Source: Megalonaias nervosa (Eukaryota; Mollusca; Bivalvia; Unionida; Unionidae). From it: 64,000 nucleotides of DNA. The position numbers and the translations under genes are program-made. The stretch lies in contig JAECUM010001166.1 in the NCBI GenBank assembly GCA_016617855.1, positions 1 through 64,000 of the forward strand, read 5' to 3'. Every line of letters begins with the position of its first letter. Position 1 is the first letter of the stretch. Shown in pieces: positions 15,022 to 28,652 of this stretch. Under the pieces are notes generated by a model. The model saw only the letters and a program-made list of their open reading frames with translations, had not been told where the DNA came from and did no database searches.

Positions 15022-16704
15022 GGTTCACCTTCCAAATCACTTAGTTTATACATTTGCTAATTCAAGGTACCTCGTAAAGGTGTTTTGTATCGCTGATTGG
15101 AAGTTTTAAACAGGTTTTTTCCGCGTCGCCTTCTGTGAAAACATACTGAAAAAGACTAAATGAGTAAGAATATTACAGTCTAATGCAGCTCTAAATAAAT
15201 GTTCTTTTAAGTTATAAATACAAGTTGGTCCAGTAGAACATCCTGAGCGTTTTGGCTATTGTTAAAAACCTCTTTAAATTTGGGAAAACAATGTAGATTG
15301 ACGCCTTGTGTTTGCATTTTTGTGTTGTTTTTTATAAGACTTCGTTTACAACAGAACTATCGATACAAACATAATTCATGATATGTTAAGCAAAGTCATC
15401 AAATCACCAATTGAATCAAGTATATACATTTAAAAGAACATTGAATGCATTCAACAGTTTATGATTGCTTTCACGTGTAGTCGCAGGTCTTAAGAGCGCG
15501 ATAATGAAAAACATTGCTGTAATTAAATGTTTCATTTTGGGACTGATTATATTGATGATAAATGTTTGACCGCTATATAAAATATTAATCTTTCTATATA
15601 TTTACTGAAGTTCTCTGCGTTTAACTTCTAAATTCGGTTAGTGATGATTCGATCTCACCTGAGCGGGATTTTTCATTTGATTCATATGTGTTCTCTCCTG
15701 TTTGAATACTAAGTAGGCAAATGATGAATTTGGGGCGGATACAGCTCATTTAATAATCATAAAATAAATTTTCCATATCAAGGATGTCTTTTCAATATCT
15801 TCAAGTGTGTAAAATCTCGCCGCAAACAGGACGCTTTAATTTTACAGATGGGTCGGATAATTAGGCAATTTCATTACAACTCTACAATGAATTCATGCGT
15901 ATTTCCAATAGCATTTTGATGTACTGCTCTCGTAAATGTCGTAGATTTATTTGCTTGTATTGGACGTGTATGGTATAAATTATCGTGAGTTTCCCAACAC
16001 TATTGTCTCACATGCATGAAATATTTTTAAAAAATACCAGGGACTGTTATACGCACCAGCTTTTCTTCTTATAGTTTAGCTAAGTAGTTGGTATTTGATG
16101 CTTGGATCTAAAGGGAGATAATACGTTTTTGCAACGTGTAATTTGATAGCGAAGATCTCTGTACAAGTTTTCCACCGGACCATCGAGGACAAGGTTTCGG
16201 GCGTGTGTATCTCCAGCTTTGCAAGAAAGATACACTCCAAAATCGCGAACAAGCACCAAGCGTGTAAACGGGGACCTTCCTACAAATCATCATTTTATGT
16301 TATTGTAGGCTAAAATAGTTGGTAGAAGCAAGATTTTACCCTTTTTTAACCGAGGACGTCCTCGGTTGGAGGTCTGTCCTCGGTAAGTTGGTGTGTAATC
16401 TCATGAATGTCCTCGGTTTACACCAAATACAAACGTACAGGCACAAACACACATTATGTTTTGTTTTTTTTTTAAAATGCAAGGTGCGCCATATCCAACA
16501 TTTTTAAAATGATCCCTATTCTATCATTCCTTTTCGCACACTTTAATATAAATTATTATTCGTGCAAAACAAATATAAAACACAATATGCCTTAAATACT
16601 GCACGTAGCAGCTACATGAAGCGACAAGTCCTACATGTATGTATGTATGTATGTATGTATGCATGCTTGTATGTATGGACATATGTATGTATGTATCTTT
16701 GTGT

Positions 16705-16883
16705 CGACCTCTCCGCTGGCGTAAGTGGTTAGAGCGTCCGCCTCGGTATCGGAATATCACGGGTTCGAACCCCGTCCGAGTCATACCAAAGACTTATAAA
16801 AATGTTACTGGCAGCTGCCTGACTTAGCATTCGGCATTAAGCGGTTACTTTTAGGACTGGTAGGTATATTTAGCGACAAGTCC
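16705..16883 (+). mobile_element. tRNA-derived SINE, 5' half (unit 4)
   Basis: Truncated copy equivalent to 3529. The (ATGT)n tract before it is shorter than in unit 3. Confidence 0.8.
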
Positions 16884-17157
16884 TAAGTGTATGTATGTAT
16901 GTATGTATGTATGTATGTATGTATGCTTGTATGCATGTATGTATGTATGTATGTATGCATGTATGTATGTATCTATGTATTTATGTATGTGTGAATGTAT
17001 TTATGTAAGCTCGTACACGCGTACGTACCTACCTACCTACGTATCTATGTATGTATGGATGTATGTATGGATGTATGTATGTACGCACGCTCGCACGTAC
17101 CTACGTATGTATGTATGTATGGATATATGTATGAATGTACGTATGTATGTATGTGTC

Positions 17158-17576
<419 letters not shown>

Positions 17577-17579
17577 ATC

Positions 17580-17618
17580 CACAGCAAGTACTCTTCTCCC
17601 AAGACCAAGAGTATCAAG

Positions 17619-17666
<48 letters not shown>

Positions 17667-19422
17667 TGCAACAAACTGACAACGAAGAGTGCAAAACTAG
17701 TTTCTAACAAGCATAACCGCTTTCGACTTTAAAAGAGTCTTTTTCAAAGGCAAATACAACATAAGGACAAGACAAACAAAAACAACAGAAAATCGTTGAG
17801 ATTACACAATGTTTCATGACTATTTCTACAAGGAAAAAAGTTTGAAATGTTTCAACTAGTTTACTTCAATTGATGATGATGATGATGAAAAATAGTTTAT
17901 GTTGATCTATTTCTACAAGTAAAAATGCTTCAAATGTTTTATTTCAACTAGTTTACTTCAATTGATGATGATGATGCTGAAAAATAGTTTATATTGATCT
18001 AAAAAAAACGATGAGGCATATCGCCATCTGTTATTTTATGTAAATTTATGTAACAGCAAATTACATCCCGGATATATCCTTCTTATAGTAGAAATTATAG
18101 GTCATTGGATGACTAATAAGCAAATTTAGATAATTATTTTAAAGACAATGTGCCGGCTGCAAAAGGATGATTGTATTTGTGCGTGGGTGTCTTTCTAGTC
18201 TTCTTGGTTTAAATCGCTTGGTTTCAATGTTCTAAGGCGTCATATCCAGTAAGATTCCTTTTCTTTCCTGGTTTCGAAACTCCAGTTGGATTTTGAGCAA
18301 TTACAGTTAAGTGTCATATCACTGAAGTGTTGCCAGTTGGTTAGTGATTGGCGTTGACTAGGATGTGTTTGTGGTATTTTGGTCTCCGGTATGCTACTAC
18401 TGTAGTCTTTTTTTTTAAAATTGCGTCATGCATTATGGCAGAGGCGGTTGTACTGCATATCTGACACTAATGTGATATGTTTGATTATATGTTGAAAATT
18501 ATTTCATAGATCATATATGGCATTCCATACAAACTCAGGAGTAAAAGCATAAAAACAATCAACTGAAAATCCTGCTTTGTTTTTTTTTTTTTGTTTTTCT
18601 TTGTTTTTGTTTTTTTGTTTTGTTTTGGGGTTTTTTTTCTTCAGATAAATGAAGCCATGCAGTGATTCGAATGCTCCATATTCACTGTAGTCCTATCAAT
18701 AAATCGGATTTCACATGGTGTAACAATATTGACCGCTACAATTATGCTTTAAATACCAAGTCCTTAGGTTCTTACAAGTTCTTGCACTTAGTAACTTATT
18801 GCTGATTAACAAAGTACTCGGCTATTATCCTAAAACAAAAACAAAAACAAACTCATTGAGTGTGAGGTCACTTACTCAACTGCTGCATTTTAAGACGTGT
18901 TCTAGGTCTCTCCTATACCATACTAGAAAAAAACTACCATATTAAGGTAATATCTGAAACAAGACTACCACCTTCAATGGAGCTGATAAAATGTTATAAT
19001 TGTGGTACAGACACAAAATCAAGACAGATGAGACGTAAATATACTCTTCAGACTCTTCGTTCAAAATTAAACTTGATAAGAAACTCAAAGGAGAATTTAT
19101 ACATCCTCACATAGTATGACAATTATAAATTTCAGTATACATGTGGCTGGACCACAAACTACTGATGTTTCCACCAGCATACTAAAGCGAAAATACTCAC
19201 AAAATGTATATCGGCAAATGAAGCATACAGTTTAAACAGGATAGAAAGAATTGGCCAAAATAGAGGAAAGCAGTTTTTAACCGAGTCAAAAAAAAAAACA
19301 AACAAACGAGAAAGCCGTGTACCTGGAGTAAATAGATCGCAGCATACGATCTGGCTGATTTATGTATGACCAATTAATTCGACTGTCCTCTATCCGCATA
19401 GATTTAATTCATTCTCTGTATT

Positions 19423-19470
<48 letters not shown>
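17580..19470. repeat. Array unit 5, truncated
   Basis: The first ~1.9 kb of the unit, ending within the (CT)n tract at 19423-19470. The downstream flank is not repeat-unit sequence. The breakpoint in the microsatellite suggests the array edge was fixed by recombination or slippage there. Confidence 0.9.
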
Positions 19471-19473
<3 letters not shown>

Positions 19474-19492
19474 TATATACATGACACTGCAG

Positions 19493-19581
19493 TTTCGTTC
19501 TTGGCTCGTGCATCACCGGAGGAAGACAAGAGGGTTTCCGTCATGAATGCAATCAGAACACTGGGTCACTCAGTGATAAAT
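19493..19581 (+). other. Candidate orphan exon next to the array edge
   Basis: Just right of the array, 'gacactgcag' could serve as an acceptor and 'aat|gtaagaaat' as a donor, bracketing 89 nt. In phase 2-to-0 the segment reads without a stop, including the stretch LARASPEEDKRVSVMNAIRT. I do not recognise the protein. No partner exon was found, so this is a weak prediction. It could be a relic of a gene disrupted by the array. Confidence 0.25.
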
Positions 19582-20113
19582 GTAAGAAATGTCCGAAAAA
19601 AGCTTTAAGATTTGGAAGTTATACATAATAGTGGACTATTTACGTACAAATTAAACGGAAAATGTCACTATTGTACCACCACCGCAAAAGTTGATAGCTG
19701 ATACATGCATTCAGATGTTGAGATGCACTGAAGCACAGATAGACAAACAGACAGTATTTACTACCAACATTACCATTGATAGCTGTTATAATGTAACCAT
19801 CACTCTTTGTACCTTGCGCACAGACATGCAGGCAGAGAAAACCATTCTTCACATAGACAAGAAATTACAGTAACAGGAACTAACGCAAATAGCGCAGATA
19901 TATCTAAGTTTGATTTCGACAAGGGAGATGTATCATGACTCACACTCGAAAAAAAAATATCTTGCATATTAACAAAAATATTTTGCATATTAAATTCATT
20001 ATCACCTTAATATCTACAAAAAGCACATATAGATATATAAAAAAAAACAATATACGATACATTTCAAACCAAACTAGTGTTAGGATTCTATGGCTATAAA
20101 CTAACTAACAGAT
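19582..20113. other. No gene seen
   Basis: AT-rich sequence with short chance reading frames only. I see no repeat or signal here. Confidence 0.5.
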
Positions 20114-20945
20114 AAAACAAAACCAACAAATTTTGTAAACCTTAACAAATAATTTAATTATTAAAGTTATACATGAAAATGTGAGAGGAAGGTACATTAT
20201 TATGAAGTGAATCCAAAATAATCCTGAAACAGTTCAATGAAAACCCAGAAGAATGAAAAGTTCCGTATACATTTCAAAACCAGAAATGTACTGGTCCGAA
20301 AAGAATAATGACGTTGTCAAAATGTCGTCGTCAAGAACTCCTTTGAATAATTCACAATTGTTCCAGAATAATATTATATTTTAAATAATAAGAACTTTCT
20401 ATTTCCACTGAGCAGTCCAAACAAATATTTTCCTCTCGAATAATATCTAGCTACAACATAAAACACGTCTGCAGACTTACAACAGGAACACAAGAAATGA
20501 GAATGACTCCAAAACAGGAATGAATCTGATCGCTCAGTTCGTTCCTTATGTACACCTTCTATTACTACCATGTTCCACAAAATACCCTACATGACAGATC
20601 TTACTACTCAATTTATTACGAATTTGCCTATTCATGTGACCTAGCCCAAAACGATGGGAAGTTGCTGAATTTTTGTAGAACCGTCCAAACCCCATCAGCT
20701 AATGAGAAATTAATGCAAAGTCCATTAAGTCTTACTATTACGATTAATATTAGTAATGTCAACACATACTTGAGCATCTATTTATATGTCATATTTAATG
20801 TTATACTCTTGACAGACCCTTGTCACGTAGGAATAATCTAATTAAAGATATCCTGTACAATTTATAGCCATGAAAAATGATTACAAAAATTAGATTAATT
20901 CATGCACCACGAGTTACAAAATATATAGATATACATAACACTAGA
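20114..20945. repeat. Dispersed ~0.8 kb repeat, copy 1
   Basis: This interval aligns along its length, with many substitutions and indels, to 29000-29818 in the same orientation. Shared blocks include 'acattattatgaagtgaatcc', 'actcctttgaataatt' and 'agatatacataac'. It has no coding potential that I can recognise. A non-autonomous mobile element or a solo LTR is possible, but I could not define terminal repeats or a target duplication. Confidence 0.75.
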
Positions 20946-23157
20946 AAGACAAATTAAGGTTGCTACTTAAGGGCTTTGAAACAATCTAGTTGTCTGAACG
21001 ACTATAGGGAGGAGCTGCTTTTCTCTAAGGATCCTCGTTACACAATGGTAAGAAAAGAAAAAGGCAAAATTCACCATCACGTGTTTAGGAATGAAGTTGC
21101 CCATACTAACCTGAATGGCTCTTGGACGATTCTTGAAACAAGCAACACAACAGTCCGAATTTAAGATGAGAAGGAAAAAGGTTTTATATATCCACTTGTG
21201 TGGTAGTAAGTGGGGTTTTTTTGTATGCACTACGCAAAAGATAAATAGGTTTGTATACTAAGGTGACTTGCTACTACTTTAGGAAACTACTTAAATATAT
21301 CTTTCTTCACGCGCATTTAAAGATTTACTGGTCGTATAAATACATTAAAATGTTAGTCGTTAATTAATTCAATGACGACGACCTCTCTACGTAAACAACC
21401 TATCCAAAACATGATAGAAACGTAATGCCTCTTCTAATACCATTAAAATGTTATAAACAATTAGGTAAATGAATAAATAAAATAGAACAAGATCAATGTA
21501 TAAGAGTGCACACTTTATGGTGGTAAAATCAATACTTCTTTGAAGTTTTTAATGCCACTGAACCATACATGAAGAAACTAATAATAATAAAAATTCATCA
21601 TTTCATGATGAACAACTTCCGCTTGACATGGCTACCACACCTTTAAAACAGCCAAAAAAGAATTGCGAGGGTTCTATAAATGGAATTTGCCAAAGAGATA
21701 GATATATTTACATACTGAACAGATGTGAAATGGATTATGCCACTGAATTCGTGTTTTACATCTTATATACAAAATCTAGACAGAAATAAGCGAAAGCATG
21801 AGGTGGATGTTTGACAGCATTGAATGTTTAACACTACACGTAGACAGCTATCAGCCAATGAAAGAAACTCTTATACTGACTTACATGAATGGTGAAAAAC
21901 AAAGATTAACTAAATATGTTTTCTAAATTATGTTCTTAACAGTTTTGGGGGTGGTTGGTAGTTGAATACGTACAATATACCCTGAGCAAGATGGGCCATC
22001 AAACTATAGTTTGGTTAGATATAATCATTTCTTTGACATATGTCCTATAACATCATAATGGATCAAAATATTCCGGAGGAATATGATATATCAGTACATA
22101 TGTATGAAATATGGAAGAAATATACCTTTAGGAAGACAGAATGACAGAAAAAGCAAAAGATTATCATTCCGATATGTTGATTAGATTTGAAGGAAGGAAA
22201 GAATATCATTATGTTAGCTGTCCAGATTAGAAAATAAGCAAGCATGCTGGAAATAAATACATTATAATAATGCTTGCTTTCTCATAATGCACCAGAAACA
22301 ATATCAAATTACAAACGATAATGTTACAATGTAGACAAATTAATATACATCATGCTTGCAAAAGGATCAGTTGTCACATTTAGAAAGAAATTCCAAGAGT
22401 AAAAGCTACTCTCCGCAAAATTTAATAATACTACAAATCAAACCGATAGATGCTAGACGGTGAAGCGGCTAAGCATGAACCATCAGGTTTCTGTATATAC
22501 ATCAATTCAATTCACAAATGCGAAAAGAAAATACTTAAAACGTTGATATTTGCTTTATACTTAAAAGGGTTAGATTATTAGACTACATACTAGGAGCAGA
22601 AACAATAAAAACCGATGGTATTCATATATGAAATGAGAGACAATTAACACGTACATTTTATGTGTGCGACAGTAAAATATTAAATAACAAAGTCGGAGAC
22701 TAAGATTACTTACCAAAATATTACAGCGGATCAGCTTATAGAGTGTGCAATTTGACTTTCATATACCTATACACATCCCACAATTCATCCATTCTTTGTC
22801 AAATTATGATAGTTGTCTGTTCATTACGATGCGTGTAATAATGATCCAGACGAAGAAATGAATATCATATGTAACTACGATAAGAAATACATTTCTTTCA
22901 GCAAGGATGTGATAGTAAATATGTTTATAAGGAAAGTAATGAAATAACAGTTACAAAAACGACTACATTTGTAGATTGCTTCATGCTCCTGGGGAAGTCA
23001 TTAGAACAAATCTCTCAAAATTTAACTCGTGCCGTATTTATTTGTGCAAGAAACAAGCCCGCAGGCAAGTCTTAAGGAATTGAGAGAGAACGCGGAGGTC
23101 ATGTTCAGTTCGTCACAATATTCACTATTCTCCAAGTTTCACATTATACAATCTCCC

Positions 23158-23160
<3 letters not shown>
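20946..23160. other. No gene seen
   Basis: About 2.2 kb of AT-rich sequence without recognisable coding segments, SINEs or tandem repeats. Reading frames here are short and low in complexity. Confidence 0.5.

Positions 23161-23212
<52 letters not shown>
23161..23212. repeat. (TA)n microsatellite
   Basis: About 25 uninterrupted TA dinucleotides. Confidence 0.95.
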
Positions 23213-23213
<1 letters not shown>

Positions 23214-24589
23214 CATAACTGCCAGCCGTTTCATTCAGCTATCGATATATTATTGTATCAGACACTGCCATGGTCCATCCCTTCCATCTTTTAGTCAATG
23301 TCAATCTCTGTCTCGAATGTTCTCGAACAAACATGGCACTATCATTTGAAGCACGTTGGATCAATAGGGACTAAGTATTCAATTGTAATTGTAATATCTG
23401 TAAGCATCCAAGTGCTAAAATAGCCACTGAGAGTGATTGAATAGGCATCTCCTTAAGCATTATGTTTGCCAAAGAAAGTGCTACCCATCGTGTCTACTCA
23501 ATATTATTCTCAACAGTTGGCTGGTTAAAGATCGGTTTGATACATGTTACCGATGTCAATGTGACTTTTTCATAATTGTTAATGACATAACTCGCAAGAT
23601 TTGAGTTACAGGTGAGGTTGTAAATAAAAGGCACTGCCGCGTGGATTTCCCTAAAGACAATATGGTAATGGATAGGACATAATATGGATGTACTTGACCA
23701 ATTATGGATGAATTTAACCCGAAAGCGGTGTTAATCTTTTATTGTTTACCTGGTAACCATACGATGTTGATACATGCGTGTTTATCAAATATATATGTAG
23801 ATAAAATTCATTCAGGTGTGTAAATAAATAAATAATCACCAAGCCACCCATTTCCAAGACAATTATTTCATTGCTGACTTGCTAAAATCTACATTATCAA
23901 ATGCTATCAAACTAGCACAGAACATGAATACAGGTAAACCTAACTTAAATAATAAAAACTCCGATAAAATATCAGACAACTTTGGATGTAATCTTTGAGG
24001 TGATTTTTAAATTTTTCAAGTTATTTATAGGAATAATTTTGCATATCAGTGATGTAATAGTATGACAAAACAAAATCATACAGTGATTTGGAAATGTTTG
24101 GGGCCATGGCATTGACAAGTATTTTACGGATCTTGTTGACTTTTCTCTCATCCATTTTTCCAACACATTTCACGACCGACAAATCTCTTTGTATCGTTCC
24201 ATTTGCAATAGCTATATCCAGTTCTAACTTAACTCTTCAATTTCAGGTACGGCTGTTTCTTATATTCACTTTTCAAAAACCGAAATATGGCTGATGGTGG
24301 TGTAGAATTTGAAATGCAAAACGTGAAATTAACACTCTATTGAATATGAAATAAGCAAATAATTCAATCATGAAATAAGCAAATAATTCAATCATGAAAT
24401 AAGCAGATAATTCAATCATGAATTGATGATCCTGTAAATTCTGGTAGTGGTTTTGGATATTAATGTAACGTAAGTGTTAATCCTAGACTACATACTAAAA
24501 CAAACAATGAAGTCATTTTTGAGAGAAAGCATGGTTACAATTCAAGATCATACTCGGCAGTAAAATATTTGGACAATATGTATACATAT
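23213..24589. other. No gene seen; 24-bp triplet repeat inside
   Basis: AT-rich spacer. The only structure is about three copies of a 24-bp unit containing 'ataattcaatcatgaa' at about 24350-24425. Confidence 0.5.
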
Positions 24590-24903
24590 AGTGTGTGTGT
24601 GATTTGGATTTTTAGCGTAGCTTTTACAATTTTTCAGTCATATCGCTGCGATGTGTGGCAGTTTATTGTGATGTCTAGCACTGGGGCATCATGCCGCAGA
24701 CGTGTAACCTGATGTCCCACCCAGTCACATTATCCTGACACCAGGCCGACCAGTCCTAACACTAACCTCTTAATGCTGAGCGCCAAGCGAGGCAGCTGTT
24801 AGTACCATTTTTATAAGTCTTTGGTATGACCCGGCCGGGGATCGAACTCACAACCTCCCGCATCCGAGGTGGACGCTCTAACCACTAGGCCACCGGAGCG
24901 GTC
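24590..24903 (-). mobile_element. tRNA-derived (CA)n SINE, near full length
   Basis: Read on the minus strand, it has a tRNA-like head ending near 24903, a degenerate B box (plus strand 'ggggatcgaactc'), the family body ('gacatcaggtt', 'ctagacatcacaataaac') and a short CA tail at 24590-24600. It belongs to the same family as the array SINEs, but its head is closer to the solo copies ('ccgcctcggatgcgggag'-type anticodon arm). Confidence 0.85.
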
Positions 24904-24985
24904 TTATATACATATAGTAATGAGGATAATATGCAAGAGCCATAGATAGATACGGTACTCCTATATATGTACGGATCACACAAAA

Positions 24986-25226
24986 TCGTAGTTTGGTTTG
25001 GTTTTGTTGGGTTTAGCGCCATTTTGCAGCACAAGATAGGCAAATCATTGCGGCCACATATTTTGTGGAGTAAGAACCTGGGAGGTCCGCGACTCGAACC
25101 ACCCACCAACGGGAAACTAAACGGCAGGATTTGTCACATACCCACGTTGGTCGAGCAAAGATTTGAACCATCTCGGACAGAGGCGAAATGTGAGTGATCT
25201 TGAATGTGAACGCCTTAGGCTCCTCA
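24986..25226 (-). mobile_element. Second SINE family (tRNA-Leu/Ser-like head), diverged
   Basis: On the minus strand it starts 'gtggctgaggagcctaagg', carries 'cgtgggtatgtgacaaa' and ends 'tggcgctaaaccc' plus a CCAAA-type tail. The same framework, with blocks 'gtgggtatgtgagaaag' and 'ggcattaaacccc', is seen at 31090, 62204 and 62893. It lies 83 bp from a SINE of the first family. Confidence 0.7.
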
Positions 25227-25340
25227 GCCACTTACTCACCTACCAAAATCATAGTGAAAATAATACTTTATCACTTACTTTAATGGAGACCGTCTGCAGG
25301 ATCAATATCTATTACAGAAGTAGAAATTGTCCATTTTTAG

Positions 25341-25735
25341 AACATAAGAGTCCCGTCAGGATTTGAAAATCAGTTAAACGCCGAAGAAACTTTAACTTCT
25401 AATTCCACACAGTATGATTATTTTACTAGCCTAAAAAAATGTAAGCAAACGTTAGATCCTTGGGGAAACTGCAACTGTTCCAACTTAATCAACCTTCCAA
25501 TCAATTTTACGTCAGCCATAACTTAAAAATTTCAGGATAGAATTAACAGGCTTTTTAGCAAATTAGAAACGGAAGAATCTACGGAAAATAAATTGCTTTT
25601 AATCATTAAAAGGGAATATCCAATTCAATGATCAGTTACAATCGTACAACCTCCAACAGTATTGTCCAATCTCACGTCTGAATCTGTTATGCATTGTTGG
25701 AATTTTACCGTCATGTTTTCATGCTTGTCTTAACC
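25341..25735 (+). other. Coding-like tract with two in-frame stops
   Basis: From 25341 one frame runs to 25733 with in-frame stops after 25520 and near 25629. The stretches between them look like protein: for example DPWGNCNCSNLINLPINFTS has Cys pairs and N-glycosylation sequons, and further NxS/T sequons lie downstream. The tract begins directly after 'ccatttttag', which could be a splice acceptor. It could be a decayed exon of an extracellular protein or part of a degraded element. I do not recognise the family. Confidence 0.3.
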
Positions 25736-26789
25736 TTGTTGTCATAGAATTAATAGTTCCAGCAACAGTTTATCATTAATACTGTCGTAACGGACTGTGT
25801 AATAGATGTTCCATTCTAAACGTGAGCACCCAAAATACCAATTACACATGATCTGATTTAATCTAGATCTACCCTAATCTTGTAGGCATTTAATGTCATG
25901 CAGAAAGAACATCTCTCATTTGCCGTCATAGCATTCATTTTCTCAGCTGGAAATGTTCTCCAATAATCCACATTACCTGCCCATGAATACACTTGCAATT
26001 GCAGACAGCTACCTCAAAGGATGATGTAGGTTACCCAACACCTTGATGTACAGTTGTATGTTCTACTGGCCAAATATTGATCAAGTATATGTTTGTTTTT
26101 AGTCTTTGTATCTCCAGTCATGCGTAATGGAAGTTTGAATTGTTGCAAATCATATTATATTGTTTGCAATCTATGTTAATGCTATTCGATTTGAAATGTA
26201 TCGTCATCAGGAAGACATATCTTATATTCTGATAGAGCTTTCGTGCTGAACAGGATAGTATCGTGAATATTAAGTCCATTACTTAAGATAAAAATTAGTG
26301 TAGAGTTATTCTCATCTTGTGTATATGCGTCGTTCCTCTAGTTACTGTTTTTTCTCCAAACTGGACCTTTAATCTGTTTTTTTGTTGTTTTTTTTTTTTG
26401 TTGTTGTTTTTTTTTTTCTTTACCATAATACCATATTAATCTCGCTTGCTTTGCGTAATCCCTGCATCTCGTATAAATAATAGTTTGGTCTTCCTTTCCC
26501 TCCATCAACTTTACTCAGTGAAATTAGTAGCATTTTACAACTGTTGGTACATCAAATCGTTCCGTTTGTCAGTATCTAAATTTCATTTACTACTGAATAA
26601 CTGATAAACTATAAATTCAAGACCTGTATATTCGCACACGAAGAAACGTGTGATGGTGTTTAAGTCGTGATTCAAAACCGCTTCCCAAATCAGCATTCTG
26701 GCTATGACTGTTCTGTTAAACCTTTCCATAAGATATGTAATTTTGTATAAGTACGTTCAAAAGTACGCAGTGCTGTCCGTATCCGACAC

Positions 26790-26830
26790 ATCCCTGGCCA
26801 TGTTATTTTTTTTTTTTTTTTTTTTTTTTG
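26790..26830. repeat. Poly-T tract
   Basis: A T run of about 29 at 26803-26829 interrupts the minus-strand coding-like region; as poly-A on that strand it could mark an insertion or slippage. Confidence 0.7.
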
Positions 26831-27370
26831 TACCTTCCCATGTGCCTATGCATATTTCAAAAATGTATTAACCACTGTCAGATTCATGGCATGTTTGTTA
26901 CGTTTGCATGCCAACGATGTCTGCTATCCAGGGGTCATTCTCATGAGTAACATCTACCCTTCTGACTGGAAATCGTTTTGTGTACGCGTGTAATGTCAAA
27001 GCAGATCGTTCAATTGACCAATCCTGCATTTCAGAATATTTTGTTCTCTTTTTGTCTTGCTTAATTTGTTCCCACCATAGATTCAAGTTTGTGTAAGCAA
27101 GAAACTTCGCAGGATCCAAGAAAAGGTGCATTAAACGCTGCTCTTTCCCGACCATTTTAAATGGTATAAGATATCCAGAAAGTACTTTAAAGCTTGACAA
27201 GTTGTCATTCAGTGTGATAAATAGGTCAACAGAGCATCCATCTTCAACTGGTGCTTTAATGTTCAATAACCTGCAACATATTTGCAATCCTTTCATACAT
27301 ATGAATGATTTTAGATATGTGTCAAATTTTCCAGATTCAGTGATTTAGAACACCTACTTCGTACATTGTT

Positions 27371-27544
27371 GGGACTGGTCGGCCTGGTGTCAGAATAATG
27401 TGACTGGGTGAGACATCATGATACATGTCTGCGGCATGATGCCCCAGTGCTAGACATCACTATAAACTGCCACACTGCAGACGTCGTAGCGATATGACTA
27501 AAAAATTGTTAAAGCTACGTTAAAAATCCAAATCGCACACACAC
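27371..27544 (+). mobile_element. 5'-truncated SINE fragment with target duplication
   Basis: The copy starts abruptly at 'gggactggtcggcctgg', the body junction at which other copies end, and continues to a short CA tail. The flanks 'tcgtacattgt' (27359-27369) and 'tcgtacactgt' (27545-27555) form an 11-bp target-site duplication with one mismatch. It therefore inserted as a headless element, into what reads as coding sequence on the other strand. Confidence 0.8.
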
Positions 27545-28652
27545 TCGTACACTGTGTCCACATCGGCTGTTTTGAATCTAACTTTGTTTTCCAAAAATTC
27601 TGCCTCAGGTTTAGGCGAATCATTATATATTATCCTCATAAAGTTTGATATCTTGGACTTGGGTAGCAAATTTAATCGAACGGAAATGTACGTATTTATC
27701 CATTAAGAAAACGGAAATTTACTGAAACGTTATGGTTATCTTGTTATCATGGACGATATTGCTTGTATCAGTGTTTTCAGCAATGAATGCAGTCTCTAAA
27801 TCAGCATCTTTCCTGACAATATAGCACATTCTTTCTATGTTTGAGAAAGGAAAATCAATATTTGTATTATCTCAATCTTGTTTAATATCGCAACTAACTT
27901 CGAGCACAATTCATTCTCATACAAACTGGTAAACATATGCAGGTTATATTTTGATTCCGAGATTGTACCTCTTATGTTGAACACAATGAATAACTATATC
28001 ATCTCTCTGAAAACAGTGGAGAGGATTCCAGTGGCACTTTCCTGTATATTTTATCTTCTGTAATGACTTTCAAATTATTTTATGATTTAAGTTTTCAGTA
28101 TAACAAGTAATGCATTTTATCAATTTGATTAACTTTGTGTGATAGAGTTTCAGTAGTAAGATATAGAATAAGCCTGAAACACATCTCTGAAAAATTCAGT
28201 CGTTGAGGGTGTTATCTTTCACTCAGTGGTAATAGGGTTGTCATGTGTTGTGTTCAGTTTTGTGTTTTGTGTTTATGTTTTTCGTTTGTGTTTGCTTTTA
28301 ACATAGAGACACATACGTTGGTTCTGAAGGCACAAAGGCTAGTTGACATTAATTTTGCACAAAATGTTGTCAGTTTCCTTGACATTCTCTCGTCTAGTGA
28401 GTATTTGCTTGTGTACCTCGAACCCTTTCCTTTGAACTTGTTCCATCTCTTCATTCTTTCTTTATCCACTCTTTTGGGGTGTGGCGCAAGGCTACGTCGA
28501 TTAAGTGGATTAGAGTGTTCTAGCGCATGGCCAAGTGAATTATAATGGTTGTGCATGAGAGCTATGCAATGGGTGCCATTACTGCCAGCTCAGTTTCGAT
28601 TCCTGGTTGAAACATATTATATCTCTGTCATTGGATAGATAGATAGATAGAT

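Larger units (their letters stand above)
26182..27972 (-). pseudogene. Decayed coding-like region, split by a SINE
   Basis: Successive minus-strand tracts read like protein but are separated by stops and frameshifts. They lie at about 27862-27972, 27728-27868, 27546-27678, 26898-27347 (the longest, about 149 codons stop to stop), 26583-26757 and 26182-26337. Examples are IERMCYIVRKDADLETAFIA, VEDGCSVDLFITLNDNL and TVIARMLIWEAVLNHDL. All share one direction over 1.8 kb with no obvious splice sites, as expected of a dead single-exon gene, retrocopy or mobile-element ORF. A 170-bp SINE fragment interrupts it at 27371. I do not recognise the protein family, and an old viral or transposon gene is possible. 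Confidence 0.4.
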
